Origin: Patescibacteria group bacterium
Lineage (GTDB): Bacteria; Patescibacteriota; Gracilibacteria; UBA1369; 2-02-FULL-48-14
Assembly (NCBI GenBank): GCA_018816805.1
Contig: JAHIVE010000020.1
Coordinates: forward strand, 1-35,582
Direction of reading: 5' to 3'
Length of the DNA stretch: 35,582 nucleotides
Shown here: piece after piece, positions 1 through 8,698 of the stretch
Numbering within the stretch: position 1 is the stretch's first letter
Layout: every line of letters starts with the position of its first letter
Made by a program: the position numbers and the translations under genes
Notes under the pieces: model-generated
Seen by the model: only the letters and a program-made list of their open reading frames with translations
Databases searched by the model: none
Told to the model about the DNA's origin: nothing

Positions 1-861
1 AAGAATGAGGGTGTTGATTGTCCCCCAAAAGGACCAATAGCTTTCCCAAAAGAAGGTACTCAAAAAATTGAAAGACCAAAGCCAAGTGTGAGTGAAAAAC
101 CTGTTCCTGTACAAACTGCAGTAGCTGCAGAGGTTGGTGTTGATGAAGGAGCTGAAGAAAGTTTTAAGGCTATCCAATTGATTCTTGGTGAACTCAAAAA
201 TGGTCATGCGAATGTGGAGGTGATATGTGCTCAAGCGCAAAACCTTGCAAGATTACATGAGGCTGGCGTTTTTAATCCTGTTGTGGCGAGTGGTGATCTT
301 GAATTGATTCAAGAAGGCATTACTTCTTTAGTTGAAAGAGGAAGTTTAGAATTGGCTGAAATTGAATCTGCTGTAGCAATTTTAAATAGCTTTTTGTTCG
401 AGTTGGGTGTTTCTCCTAAAAGGCTTCCCAAAATTTCAATAGGGACCGAATATATGGATTTTCAACATATGGAAAGACAGATGTTTGAAGCACATTTGGA
501 GATTGATAGAGCTATTGATTCTTTACAAGTTAGAAGAGGGGATGTTTTTGTAAATCCTTATGCTGCTGAGGATGTAATAATTCGTTGTGCAGATGTTTTA
601 AAATCAAGGGAACAGTATGTGCTAGATGCTCATTTGGATAGATTGAGAGAGCTTTATGCGGGTTCGATTAAAAAATTCCAAGGCTTAATTGGAAGGAACC
701 CGGAGAAATTTAAAGCGGCGGTGGAATATATAAATGGCCGATTGGGAATTGAGAGTGAAAAAGCTGAACTTCTCGTTATTCGAGAGGGTGAACGTGATCA
801 AGTATTAGCAATTTTTAGGCCAATCAATAAGTGGGCTGATTGGTTTTTATCAAAAAAATAA
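1..861 (+). CDS. Hypothetical protein, 5' end outside the window
   Basis: The frame is open from base 1, so the GTG at 88 is probably internal and the gene begins upstream of the window. The visible part is soluble and mostly helical, with no signal peptide or membrane segment. I do not recognise the family. It is a paralogue of the next gene. A block around 160-235 of the part read from the GTG (an xDV-I-x-CAD-L-S pattern, then a helix ending in L-R-YxxS) and a C-terminal patch (N-W-W-KK) align with the C-terminal half of the 462-residue protein. The stop lies nine bases before the next start, with no promoter or terminator between, so the two are likely co-transcribed. No function is inferred. 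Confidence 0.75.
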   Translation, partial: KNEGVDCPPKGPIAFPKEGTQKIERPKPSVSEKPVPVQTAVAAEVGVDEGAEESFKAIQLILGELKNGHANVEVICAQAQNLARLHEAGVFNPVVASGDLELIQEGITSLVERGSLELAEIESAVAILNSFLFELGVSPKRLPKISIGTEYMDFQHMERQMFEAHLEIDRAIDSLQVRRGDVFVNPYAAEDVIIRCADVLKSREQYVLDAHLDRLRELYAGSIKKFQGLIGRNPEKFKAAVEYINGRLGIESEKAELLVIREGERDQVLAIFRPINKWADWFLSKK

Positions 862-870
862 TCATTCTTT

Positions 871-2259
871 ATGCCAGAAAGTAGACCAGAAAATCAGATA
901 GACATTGATATTTTTTATGCGACTGTTTCAAATGTTGCAGCTTTTGTTAAGCATGCAAAGAGTCAAGAAAAAGTGAATGAAGATTTATTGCAGGTGTATT
1001 TGAATTTGCTTGTTCAACTTTTCAAAGATGAACGTTTTCAAGTCATTCAAGTTTATAATGAATTGGATGCAATTTACAGAGATTTGCAGGATTTGAAAAA
1101 GAGAAAAATTGCCGGTAGGAAGGGTGAATTTGCTATTGCTTTGGAATATATTGCTGAGATTTTAACTCAAAGAACAGTCATGGCGCCTAACCCATTTTCC
1201 GGTGATGTGAGTAGTAATATTGCAGGTTTGCAGGTACGAATGCATGGTGCTACGGCAGATGTAATTGCTAGTCGAAGTCGAAGTATGAGGGAATTATTTC
1301 CAAATAGACCTGAAACCCATCATTTGCCAAATCCGCCATCAGATGATAGACATGCTTGGATTGCGCATTGGGGTGAAGGTGAATCGAGGGAAGTGGCCTG
1401 GTTTGGGTCGGATGGAAGACCGTGGGTGGTTCGTGATGGTGTTTGGGTGAAAGGTGAAGATATTCCGGGATTTCTTAAATCCGGTAGGTATATTGAAGAA
1501 GCTGCAACTTTTGTTGCTCCGGCTGCGGGGTCGGCTAGACTGGCCGGGCATGAGGATGAAGTTGGTGAAGGTGTAAAGCGGACTTTCAGAGCATTGGACA
1601 TTATTGATGAAAAGATCAGACAAGTTTTAAATGGAGGACCGTTTGATGCTATTCAGATTAGTGCACAGGTTAGATTGTTGGAAAAATATAGTTTGGAAGG
1701 CAATTTTGATCCAAGGGCGGCAATGAGTAGGTTGATTGAAATTCGCAGGGGTATTGCAGCAATTTCTAAAGTTAATGTGCGTTATTATAGAGTTTTATTA
1801 AATGAGATTTTGATTATTAATGCCCTTATTGCTGAAACCGGCATTGATTTGGAGGGAGTTTTTGTGACAGAAGAAATGAAAGAATGCAGAAAGGAGGAAG
1901 CTCGCATCACAACAAATATTGCAATTCCTTTGGTGTACCTTGATGAAGAGGAAACGTATGAAGATGTGGAAGCAATCAACAGAATTATAAGTTGCGCTGA
2001 CATTTTGCGTTCAAATATTTGCTATATTGATGAGACTCAAATTGCAAATCTCAAAAGGTACTATAATTCCGGTGAACTGCGTCCATCTGTTGATAAAGCA
2101 CCTTCTGAACTTAGAGAAAGATACACTGAAGCAATCAGATACATTGAAAGGTTGATGGATGGCAAATGTTATCTGCCTGTCGTTCAAAGGAATCGCAAGC
2201 TGGCACTTCCACTTGAATTATTAAATTGGTTAGGAGAATGGATGACAAAAAAGCGTTAG
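871..2259 (+). CDS. Hypothetical protein, paralogue of upstream gene
   Basis: This is a 462-residue soluble protein of unknown function. Residues 1-100 are helical. Residues about 145-205 form a Trp/Gly-rich, probably beta-rich segment (HAWIAHWGEGESREVAWFG, then PWVVRDGVWVKG), which the upstream paralogue lacks. Residues about 230-462 repeat the helical unit seen in the upstream gene, including IISCADILRSN and the C-terminal LNWLGEWMTKKR. The ATG at 871 has no Shine-Dalgarno motif. The stop codon overlaps the stop of the convergent SLH gene by four bases, and there is no terminator hairpin between them. Tandem duplication followed by gain or loss of the Trp-rich insert is the simplest history. 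No catalytic motif is visible. Confidence 0.8.
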   Translation: MPESRPENQIDIDIFYATVSNVAAFVKHAKSQEKVNEDLLQVYLNLLVQLFKDERFQVIQVYNELDAIYRDLQDLKKRKIAGRKGEFAIALEYIAEILTQRTVMAPNPFSGDVSSNIAGLQVRMHGATADVIASRSRSMRELFPNRPETHHLPNPPSDDRHAWIAHWGEGESREVAWFGSDGRPWVVRDGVWVKGEDIPGFLKSGRYIEEAATFVAPAAGSARLAGHEDEVGEGVKRTFRALDIIDEKIRQVLNGGPFDAIQISAQVRLLEKYSLEGNFDPRAAMSRLIEIRRGIAAISKVNVRYYRVLLNEILIINALIAETGIDLEGVFVTEEMKECRKEEARITTNIAIPLVYLDEEETYEDVEAINRIISCADILRSNICYIDETQIANLKRYYNSGELRPSVDKAPSELRERYTEAIRYIERLMDGKCYLPVVQRNRKLALPLELLNWLGEWMTKKR

Positions 2260-4397
2260 AACTTCAAGAATATATCTGAAATTACTGTGCGGCCTTCAAC
2301 CCAAGTGGATGAGACAAGGTAATCAATGAAGTCGGTGTATTCTGTGACTTCGCTTATGTCGTCATTAACTTTGGATGTGATGAAGTTCATCAGAGTTTCA
2401 AAATCAATGTAGCCGACGCCGGCGGTCGGGTTTGAAAGACCGGAAAGTGCGGATAAATAAGCAGTGTTTTGTGAAACCGGATCTGCATTTTCAAAGGCTT
2501 CCGGGAAGTTGGGATAAACCGCAAGTACATAAAGGTCAGGTTCAATTAAGCCAAAGTAAATTTCAATGGAGTCTACGGATGGGAAAATTGCTTCAATGTC
2601 CTCAACGTCCCATGTTGAAAGTTTTGATTCATCCAAAGTGTAAGTGTTGAGGCCGGTTTCTTGGTTCAGTTCGCCTTGGAGGGAGTCTTCATACGCAATT
2701 TCTGTGAGCAGCAGATTATTTAGTTCCTGAACTGTTGATTCGTTACCTTCGGGGATTTCCAAATAAACGGCGAAAGCCGGTATGTTTTGCTCAAGAAGGG
2801 ATGCGGTGAAGGCATAACGGCCGGTTTTGAATTGGTCCGTTATGTCCGCCGAGATGTTCAGCCATGATAAAAGAGATTCAATGTCTGCGCGTTCTTCAGA
2901 ATAAATTACAAGTCCTTCCCCGGGAACTCTGTCCTCAAGTGTCAGAGTCTTGCCTTTGTACATATTGATCAAGTCTGAATTTTCAGATTTTGCGACCATT
3001 TCAGAATGGAAGAGTATTCCGTCAGATTTTGCGTTTAAGGAAAGCCAGAAGTCGCTGATGTCCTCTAGTGAACTTAAGTAGAAAGTTTGAGTGAGTTGGC
3101 TTAGGACTTCATCTTCTATAAGATCAAACATGTCATTGAAATCAATGTATAGGAATGCAAGCTTTGAGTAGTGGCTTTCCGAGTTAAAGCCTTTTTCAGT
3201 TTTGGCATTTGCCAGGGCTTCACTGCGAGAAGCCGGCGTGGAAGCAATTACAAAAAAGTCACCGGTACGGGCGGAATAATATTCATTAACTTCCGCATCC
3301 CAAAGGGTGGTGTCAGTAGTTACTGTACAGGAGATGTCATCTTTGCTTGTGTCTCTCTGAAGCATTGATGCAAGGTAGGTTTCGAAAGAGTCAGCTTGGT
3401 CTGTTCGTACAAGGATTTGGGCTGTGAAGTCTGTTGAGGATTGGTATGTGAGTCCAACGGCGACTTCCCATTCGCCAAAGACTGCATCTAAAATATCAGT
3501 TCCCATTCCTTGAAAAACTGCAGACCATATGTCCGACTCCGTGTTTGATCCAATGAGGTTTTTAAAGTTTTTGTATTGTGTGGAAGAAGTGTGGTCAAAG
3601 TAAAAAACCAAGTCTGAATCCGTATCAAGGGCTGAAGTTAAGTCAAAAGTTGATGGGGTTTCAGATTGATTGATTTGGCATTCTTTATTAAAAAGAAATT
3701 CTTCTTGGGGGAAAGGTTTGTAGTAGGAGTAATAAGTGTTTTTTGAGTTGTCGCGTGCGGCTTTCATTCTGTAAAGCATTTCAGCGACTTCTTTTCTGGT
3801 CATCGCTCCCGCGGGATCAAAATAATAGTCTGAAACACCTTCGTCAGATAAAAACACAACGTGGTCCATACCAATTAAATTGTTGGATAAAAGATAGTCA
3901 AGATAGTCAAAGTACCATTCGGATTCTTGTAGATCTACCGGGTCTTCATAATAATAAGGATAGTATGAACCTCTTTGAGATGGTACTTCCCCATCATAAA
4001 AAGTTAAAACTGCTATTTTTGCCGCTTCTACTCTGCTCACGCATTGTTCCGGTTTAAATGTGCCGTCCGGGTATCCGTTGACGGTTCCGTTCGCTAAAGC
4101 TGTTTCCAAGTAAGGTGAATACCATTCATTTTCTTTTGCGTCTGAAAAAATTGATAAATCCGCGTCTTGCATTTCTGTCCCGAGCATTTCGTATTCCATC
4201 TTTAAAAATTCCACGCGGTCTACGCAGTCATCCGGTTTGAAGTTGCCGTCCGGGTAGCCTTGAACAACGCCGTTGTCGCTCATCCATTGAATGGCTTTTA
4301 AGTACTCAGTTTCACTTGTGACGTCCGGAAAAGAGGCGGAAGCGAGCTGAGGGAATAAAAAAAGTGTTGGCAATAAAAAAGTGAGTAGTTTTTTCAT
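2256..4397 (-). CDS. Secreted SLH-domain protein with DUF3352-like body
   Basis: A protein of about 713 residues. I chose the ATG at 4397 because it starts a typical signal peptide (MKKLLTFLLPTLFLF, then an ASA cleavage site); an in-frame ATG at 4424 would put nine residues in front of it. Three S-layer homology repeats follow in the first 220 residues: FPDVTSETEYLKAI..GYPDGNFKPDDCVDR, NEWYSPYLETAL..GYPDGTFKPEQCVSR and a divergent third ending in RKEVAEMLYRMK. SLH repeats normally anchor proteins to the cell wall or surface layer. The remaining ~480 residues resemble DUF3352-type repeats (GDFFVIASTPASRSEALANA), of unknown role. It lies just downstream of the MacAB-like genes and may be co-transcribed or use its own promoter. 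The gene at 25325 is a shorter paralogue. Confidence 0.85.
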   Translation of the reverse strand: MKKLLTFLLPTLFLFPQLASASFPDVTSETEYLKAIQWMSDNGVVQGYPDGNFKPDDCVDRVEFLKMEYEMLGTEMQDADLSIFSDAKENEWYSPYLETALANGTVNGYPDGTFKPEQCVSRVEAAKIAVLTFYDGEVPSQRGSYYPYYYEDPVDLQESEWYFDYLDYLLSNNLIGMDHVVFLSDEGVSDYYFDPAGAMTRKEVAEMLYRMKAARDNSKNTYYSYYKPFPQEEFLFNKECQINQSETPSTFDLTSALDTDSDLVFYFDHTSSTQYKNFKNLIGSNTESDIWSAVFQGMGTDILDAVFGEWEVAVGLTYQSSTDFTAQILVRTDQADSFETYLASMLQRDTSKDDISCTVTTDTTLWDAEVNEYYSARTGDFFVIASTPASRSEALANAKTEKGFNSESHYSKLAFLYIDFNDMFDLIEDEVLSQLTQTFYLSSLEDISDFWLSLNAKSDGILFHSEMVAKSENSDLINMYKGKTLTLEDRVPGEGLVIYSEERADIESLLSWLNISADITDQFKTGRYAFTASLLEQNIPAFAVYLEIPEGNESTVQELNNLLLTEIAYEDSLQGELNQETGLNTYTLDESKLSTWDVEDIEAIFPSVDSIEIYFGLIEPDLYVLAVYPNFPEAFENADPVSQNTAYLSALSGLSNPTAGVGYIDFETLMNFITSKVNDDISEVTEYTDFIDYLVSSTWVEGRTVISDIFLKF

Positions 4398-4400
4398 TAG

Positions 4401-4438
4401 TCTTGGGTGAGAAACTGCTTTCATTTAAGCTGTTTTTG
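4401..4438 (-). promoter_or_regulatory. Possible promoter of the SLH gene
   Basis: On the minus strand TTGACC is followed after 17 bases by TTAAAT, with the signal-peptide ATG at 4397 about 20 bases further on. The same layout (TTTACC, 16-17 bases, TAATAT, ATG about 20 bases later) precedes the other SLH gene at 25325, and the two upstream stretches are similar in sequence. This explains the coincidental in-frame ATGs (at 4424 and 25298) as parts of a promoter rather than starts. No Shine-Dalgarno motif is present. Confidence 0.4.
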
Positions 4439-4451
4439 GAGCTTTGGTCAA

Positions 4452-5696
4452 TTACTCAAACCTGAGTGCTTCAATAGGACTTTTTTGGGAAGCTTTTCTT
4501 GCAGGGTAAAGGCCAAATACCACACCTACTGCAGCTGCAACCGAGAGGCCCAGGATTATTGATATTAACGGAATTGTAAAAATCCAATTTAAAGCAAAGA
4601 ATTTTTGCAGGACTATTGTAACAATCATTGAAAGACTGCCTCCAATAATTATTCCAACTGCTCCCCCAATTACTGTGAGAGAAACTGATTCAAGAAGGAA
4701 TTGAAGAAGTATGTCTTGGTTTGTGGCGCCGACCGCTTTTCTGAGGCCGATTTCATGAGTTCTTTCTGTAACTGAAACAAGCATTATGTTCATCACACCA
4801 ATTCCTCCAACCACCAACGCAATTGCCACTACGGACGAAAGCAAAATTGTGAGGGATTGTAGGATGTTTTTAATCTGCTGGACTGTTCCTTCCATTGTCA
4901 GAACATAAAAGTCGTCGTCTTCCGGGTCGGTTATGTTATGCATTTCCCGCAGGGTAAGTTCAATGTCACGAACGGTTTTTTCCACGGCTTCAGGGCTTGT
5001 TGCAATCACCAATACTTCTTGGAAATAATCTATCCCCAAAAGTTGTGATTGTGCGGTTGTGTAAGGCAAGAGAACTACTTCATCCACGTTAAAAAAGGAG
5101 ACTTGTCCCTTTTGCGGGAGAATTGCTACTACTTTGAAGTTTTTGCCCTTAATTTTTATATATTCGCCGAGTGCTTCCGCTGAGCCAAAAAGTTCTTCTT
5201 TGACTTTTGAGCCAATCACAACAACTTTTGCGTTCATTTCAATGTCTTGCTCAGTGAAATATTGGCCTTCTTCCGGGTAAATGTTTAGTGCGGAGCCTAT
5301 GAATTCGGCGTCGTAACCGAAAATTGTGGGGCGGTAAGTTTCACCTTCATAAGAGACGGAGCCCGGGACGAGTACGCCGGGGACAATGTGCTCAAGCTCC
5401 GGGACGTTGCTCTTTTTTTTGAGGGCTTCAATGTCTTTTTTTGTGAGTGAGTCTGAGAAAAGTGTGTCGCCAATATCTGAGGGACCTTTTGGCTCTTTCC
5501 CTGGCCTGATTACAATAATATCCGAGCCAAATCCGCTGATTTCTTGGAGAATTAAGTCCTGCGCCCCTGCCCCAATTGACATGATCATTATGATGGCAGC
5601 AATAGAGATTACAATACCCAAAATTGTCAAAGCGGACTGCATTTTGTTGGTTTTCAATCCTGTTAGTGATGTTTTTAGGGTATCTCTAAATCTCAT
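4452..5696 (-). CDS. ABC transporter permease, MacB/FtsX type
   Basis: A 414-residue inner-membrane permease. An N-terminal helix (residues ~18-42) precedes a large extracytoplasmic MacB-type periplasmic core domain (~45-270), and three helices fill the C-terminus (~285-400). The FtsX-family signature is clear: SVTERTHEIGLRKAVGAT, then the last helix pair and PARKASQKSPIEALR. MacB-type systems use ATP hydrolysis in the cytoplasm to drive mechanical movement of the periplasmic part and export peptides, lipoproteins or drugs. Here the permease is separate from its ATPase, as in LolCDE and many Gram-positive systems. Its start overlaps the ATPase stop by four bases (ATGA), so the two are translationally coupled. 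The substrate cannot be read from the sequence. Confidence 0.93.
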   Translation of the reverse strand: MRFRDTLKTSLTGLKTNKMQSALTILGIVISIAAIIMIMSIGAGAQDLILQEISGFGSDIIVIRPGKEPKGPSDIGDTLFSDSLTKKDIEALKKKSNVPELEHIVPGVLVPGSVSYEGETYRPTIFGYDAEFIGSALNIYPEEGQYFTEQDIEMNAKVVVIGSKVKEELFGSAEALGEYIKIKGKNFKVVAILPQKGQVSFFNVDEVVLLPYTTAQSQLLGIDYFQEVLVIATSPEAVEKTVRDIELTLREMHNITDPEDDDFYVLTMEGTVQQIKNILQSLTILLSSVVAIALVVGGIGVMNIMLVSVTERTHEIGLRKAVGATNQDILLQFLLESVSLTVIGGAVGIIIGGSLSMIVTIVLQKFFALNWIFTIPLISIILGLSVAAAVGVVFGLYPARKASQKSPIEALRFE

Positions 5697-6409
5697 CTTC
5701 TTGATATGGGTTTTTTAATTGGTTTGTGATTTGTTTTATTTGAAGCAATTAGGCCGTCTTTAATGTTGATTATTCTTTGTGCGAAACGGGCAATGTATGG
5801 TTCGTGAGTGATTAAAACTATTGTGTGCCCTTCATCATGTAAGCGAGAGAAAATATCCATGATTTGGTTACCTGATTTTGTATCTAGGTTTCCTGTTGGT
5901 TCGTCTGCGAAAATTACTGATGGTTCGTTTATTAGGGCCCGTGCAATTGCGACTCTTTGTTGTTCACCTCCGGAAAGTTGCGAGGGCGTGTGATCCAGCC
6001 TGTGAGAAAGGCCTACTTTTTCCAATGCAATTTTGGCAAGTTCATCTTGCTCTCCGTTTTTTATTCCAGCGTATGCAAGCGGCAATTTTACGTTATCAAT
6101 AACGGTGGTGCGGTTAAGCAGGTTGAACATTTGGAAAACAAAACCAATCTTTTGATTTCTAACCCAAGCGAGTTCCGGTTCGTCAAATTGGTCTATTGAT
6201 TTTCCGTCCAGGCGATATTTACCTTTTGTTGGGTGATCCAAGAAGCCCAAAATATGGAGAAGTGTTGATTTCCCTGAGCCGGATGGACCCATAATAGCTA
6301 CGAACTCTCCCTGTTTGACATCAAAACTCACGCCGCGTAGGGCATGAGTTTCGACTTCGTCATTGAAGTAGGTTTTTTTGACGTTTTTGACTTCAATTAT
6401 CGGCCTCAT
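5693..6409 (-). CDS. ABC transporter ATP-binding protein, MacB/LolD type
   Basis: A 238-residue cytoplasmic ATPase with all the motifs in order: Walker [12 protein letters not shown] (~41-51), Q-loop FQMFNLL, signature [15 protein letters not shown] (~143-157), Walker [13 protein letters not shown] and the switch histidine in LITHEPY. It belongs to the MacB/LolD/SalX group, which pairs with FtsX-type permeases. It sits between the adaptor and the permease and overlaps each by four bases, so the three products are almost certainly one complex. The ~20-residue C-terminal tail is basic and unusual but needs no special explanation. Confidence 0.95.
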   Translation of the reverse strand: MRPIIEVKNVKKTYFNDEVETHALRGVSFDVKQGEFVAIMGPSGSGKSTLLHILGFLDHPTKGKYRLDGKSIDQFDEPELAWVRNQKIGFVFQMFNLLNRTTVIDNVKLPLAYAGIKNGEQDELAKIALEKVGLSHRLDHTPSQLSGGEQQRVAIARALINEPSVIFADEPTGNLDTKSGNQIMDIFSRLHDEGHTIVLITHEPYIARFAQRIINIKDGLIASNKTNHKPIKKPISRR

Positions 6410-8214
6410 TTTTGATCTTTTATGTATGTGACAACTTTATCACCTTCCTCCAAACCGCTTGTTATTTCAACCATTCCGTCCTCCCCAACAAGTCCGGTTT
6501 CGACTTGAACTTTTTCAAATTCTTCACCATGAACAACTTGGACGAATTTTGTTCCATCAACGTATTCAATAGCACGTTGTGGTACGGCGTAAACTTGGCT
6601 TTTGGATGCTGCTTGAATTTCCAAATTAGCAGTCATTCCTGATCTAATTCGTTCATCTTCTTGGGTAAATTCAAGTGTAACTTTATAAGTTGAAACACCT
6701 TCAATTACTTCTTCAGCCGGATCAACTTTTATTACGCTTGCTTCGAATTCTGCGTCACGTCGGAAAGCGTCTAGGGTTAGAGTTGCCATGTCTCCAACGT
6801 TAACGTTTGCAATATCCACTTCCGGAATGTGGGTTTCAATTTGGAATTTTGATTCACTTATAATTGATACTACCGACGTTGCTGATGCAATTATTTCACC
6901 CACTTTTGCGTCTTGTTTTGTAATAATTCCGTTTATTGGAGAGACTAGAGAGTTTTTTGCTATTCTTGCTTGGTAAAGTTGTACAGTTGCTGCGGCGGAA
7001 GCAATTCTTGCTTTTTGAGTGTTAATGTAGGCTTCTGACTGCTTCACTACTGCTTCTTGTGCAGCAATTTCTTCCGGTTGAGTCCCTGCGAGTGCTAAAG
7101 TCAGATTATCCTGAGCTGAAAGAAGCGTGTGCTCTGCATCTGAAACTGCTGTCTCTGCTGCTGTTATTGCAGTATTATTTGTTGCAATTTGTGCAGAGAT
7201 ACTTTGTTTTTTTGTATTTACACTTGATAAGGCTGTATCGATGTTCGATCTGGCTGTGTTTATGCTGGTTCTGTAAGTGTCCGCTGTAGTTTCTGGTAGT
7301 GTTGCTGAATCTTCAACTGCCATTGAGAGTGAAATCAAAAGGGAATTTACGTCTGATAGGCTTGATATTGCCGTGTTTAATGCTGCGTCATATTCAATAT
7401 AGCTGGAAGCATCTGAAAGGGCATTGATTGAGTTTGTTAGGTTGTCAACACTTGCATTTGCTTCTCTTTTGTCCCATTTTACTTGGGTTTCTAAACTTGG
7501 ATCTTGGATAGAGAAACTTAGTGTGTCTTTTTCAGCGGTAGATTCGTCAAACATGTCCTCTAGCTGATGATCCATTGCGAACTGCATTTTGGTAAGAGCA
7601 TCACTAAGTATGTCTTTTACTCCTTTGTATATATTATCAAGGTCTGTGTCGGCCTCGCTTTGCACTGCTTCAAGATTAGATTTTTCATCTTCAAGCGCTT
7701 TTTCAGCGTTTGTGACTGCCGTTTGTTTTATTTGAATTTCTTCCGGTCTTGTCCCTCTTTTCACTTCTGCTAATACTGCCTTTTCTTGATCTAGAACGGC
7801 TTCGTATCGCATTAGTTCCGCTTGAGCGCTTTGATAATCTGCATTTGCTTGGGCCAAATATGCGTTTAGTTCGCTGGAGTTAAGTGTAACCAGCACTTGG
7901 CCTTTATTAACTTTGTCCCCCACTTTGACGTTAACAGTTGTGATTTTGCCACTATTCTCAAAAGAAAGGTCAACGGATTCTGATGATTTCACTTTACCTG
8001 TTACACTTACTTCTTGGTTAAGATCAGCAATTGAGGCAATTATATAGTCATAGTTCAATTCACTGGACTTTCCAAATATTGATTGGGCCAGCATTGCGAG
8101 AACTACAATCATAACTGCTCCAAAAACATAATAATGCTTTCTTTGCGGTCTTTTGAAATCCGGTTTTGTGGATTTTTTGTGCAAGCTTTTTTTGCTTGTG
8201 ATTTTTTGAGCCAT
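6406..8214 (-). CDS. MacA/HlyD-like membrane fusion protein, enlarged hairpin
   Basis: A 602-residue adaptor that should link the MacB-like pair to the outer envelope layers. It has a basic cytoplasmic N-terminus, one membrane helix (~28-47), the first half of a lipoyl/barrel-sandwich domain (SGKITTVNVKVGDKVNKGQ, ~90-108), a very long helical region (~115-410), the second lipoyl half (SPINGIITKQDAKVGE, ~420) and beta-barrel and membrane-proximal domains to the end. Typical MacA proteins have 370-400 residues; the extra ~200 residues are all in the hairpin. The hairpin carries a repeated motif (RGTRPEEIQ and AGTQPEEIA), as if a coiled-coil unit was duplicated around a Ser/Ala/Thr-rich insert. 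It is first in its operon and overlaps the ATPase gene by four bases. Confidence 0.9.
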   Translation of the reverse strand: MAQKITSKKSLHKKSTKPDFKRPQRKHYYVFGAVMIVVLAMLAQSIFGKSSELNYDYIIASIADLNQEVSVTGKVKSSESVDLSFENSGKITTVNVKVGDKVNKGQVLVTLNSSELNAYLAQANADYQSAQAELMRYEAVLDQEKAVLAEVKRGTRPEEIQIKQTAVTNAEKALEDEKSNLEAVQSEADTDLDNIYKGVKDILSDALTKMQFAMDHQLEDMFDESTAEKDTLSFSIQDPSLETQVKWDKREANASVDNLTNSINALSDASSYIEYDAALNTAISSLSDVNSLLISLSMAVEDSATLPETTADTYRTSINTARSNIDTALSSVNTKKQSISAQIATNNTAITAAETAVSDAEHTLLSAQDNLTLALAGTQPEEIAAQEAVVKQSEAYINTQKARIASAAATVQLYQARIAKNSLVSPINGIITKQDAKVGEIIASATSVVSIISESKFQIETHIPEVDIANVNVGDMATLTLDAFRRDAEFEASVIKVDPAEEVIEGVSTYKVTLEFTQEDERIRSGMTANLEIQAASKSQVYAVPQRAIEYVDGTKFVQVVHGEEFEKVQVETGLVGEDGMVEITSGLEEGDKVVTYIKDQK

Positions 8215-8244
8215 AGTGGTTTTTTTAATTTTTGTTATCTATTG

Positions 8245-8253
8245 ATTATAGCA
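8245..8253 (-). promoter_or_regulatory. Extended -10 promoter of the macA-like operon
   Basis: Read on the minus strand this is TGCTATAAT, an extended -10 element with a consensus hexamer, about 30 bases upstream of the ATG at 8214. No convincing -35 hexamer is visible, as expected for extended -10 promoters. The same TGCTATA(A/C)T string precedes the protease gene at 21433 and the CxxC operon at 25196. Confidence 0.65.
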
Positions 8254-8401
8254 CATTTTTGGTTTTTTTTTAAGGGTGGCAAAGTGTTTACTGCTTTAAT
8301 CACAACCTGTAAATTTTATGATTCGATTGACACAATTGTGGTTTGGTTTTTTGCCTTCGCTCTGTGGTGCATAAATGTATACTTTCCTCTGAGTATTATA
8401 A

Positions 8402-8672
8402 ATGCGCTCACCAATTCTCAGATTGGATGAAGATTCTAGAAATTATTTAAAGCTTAACGCTGAGGTTTTGATAATTGGAGAAAAGATGTTGAGGATGGAG
8501 AAGAAAATCTAGAAAGAGCAGAGACGCATACAAGAGCAATGATTATGCCAAAGAGCGAATGCAGGCAATGAGCGGTACAATTGAATGTGATCCACATGGC
8601 GGTTTGCATTCTATTCAAGATAGTAATTTGAGAAGAGGTGCAAAATTTATTTTGAGGTTTTGCTCTATGTAA
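8402..8672 (+). pseudogene. Decayed remnant, possibly histidine kinase C-terminus
   Basis: There is no intact gene between 8215 and 8698. From 8493 to 8672 one frame is open and ends in a stretch resembling the end of a histidine-kinase ATPase domain: YAKERMQAMSGTIECDP, then HGGLHSIQDSNLRRGAKF and ILRF before the stop. The pattern helix - (G)GTIE - Gly-rich loop - GAKF - LRF matches the last helix and strands of a HATPase_c fold. An ATG at 8402 opens a different frame of 36 codons that stops at 8512, consistent with a frameshifted body. No promoter or kinase H-box is present. This is suggestive only; a short unrelated gene cannot be excluded. Confidence 0.35.
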
Positions 8673-8698
8673 ACAGGTGATAGTCTATTATCGCCACG

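Noticed and set aside
8083..8430. 115-residue plus-strand ORF over the macA promoter
   Set aside because: It overlaps the real adaptor gene antisense, and its Phe/Cys-rich composition is that of a shadow of an AT-rich strand.
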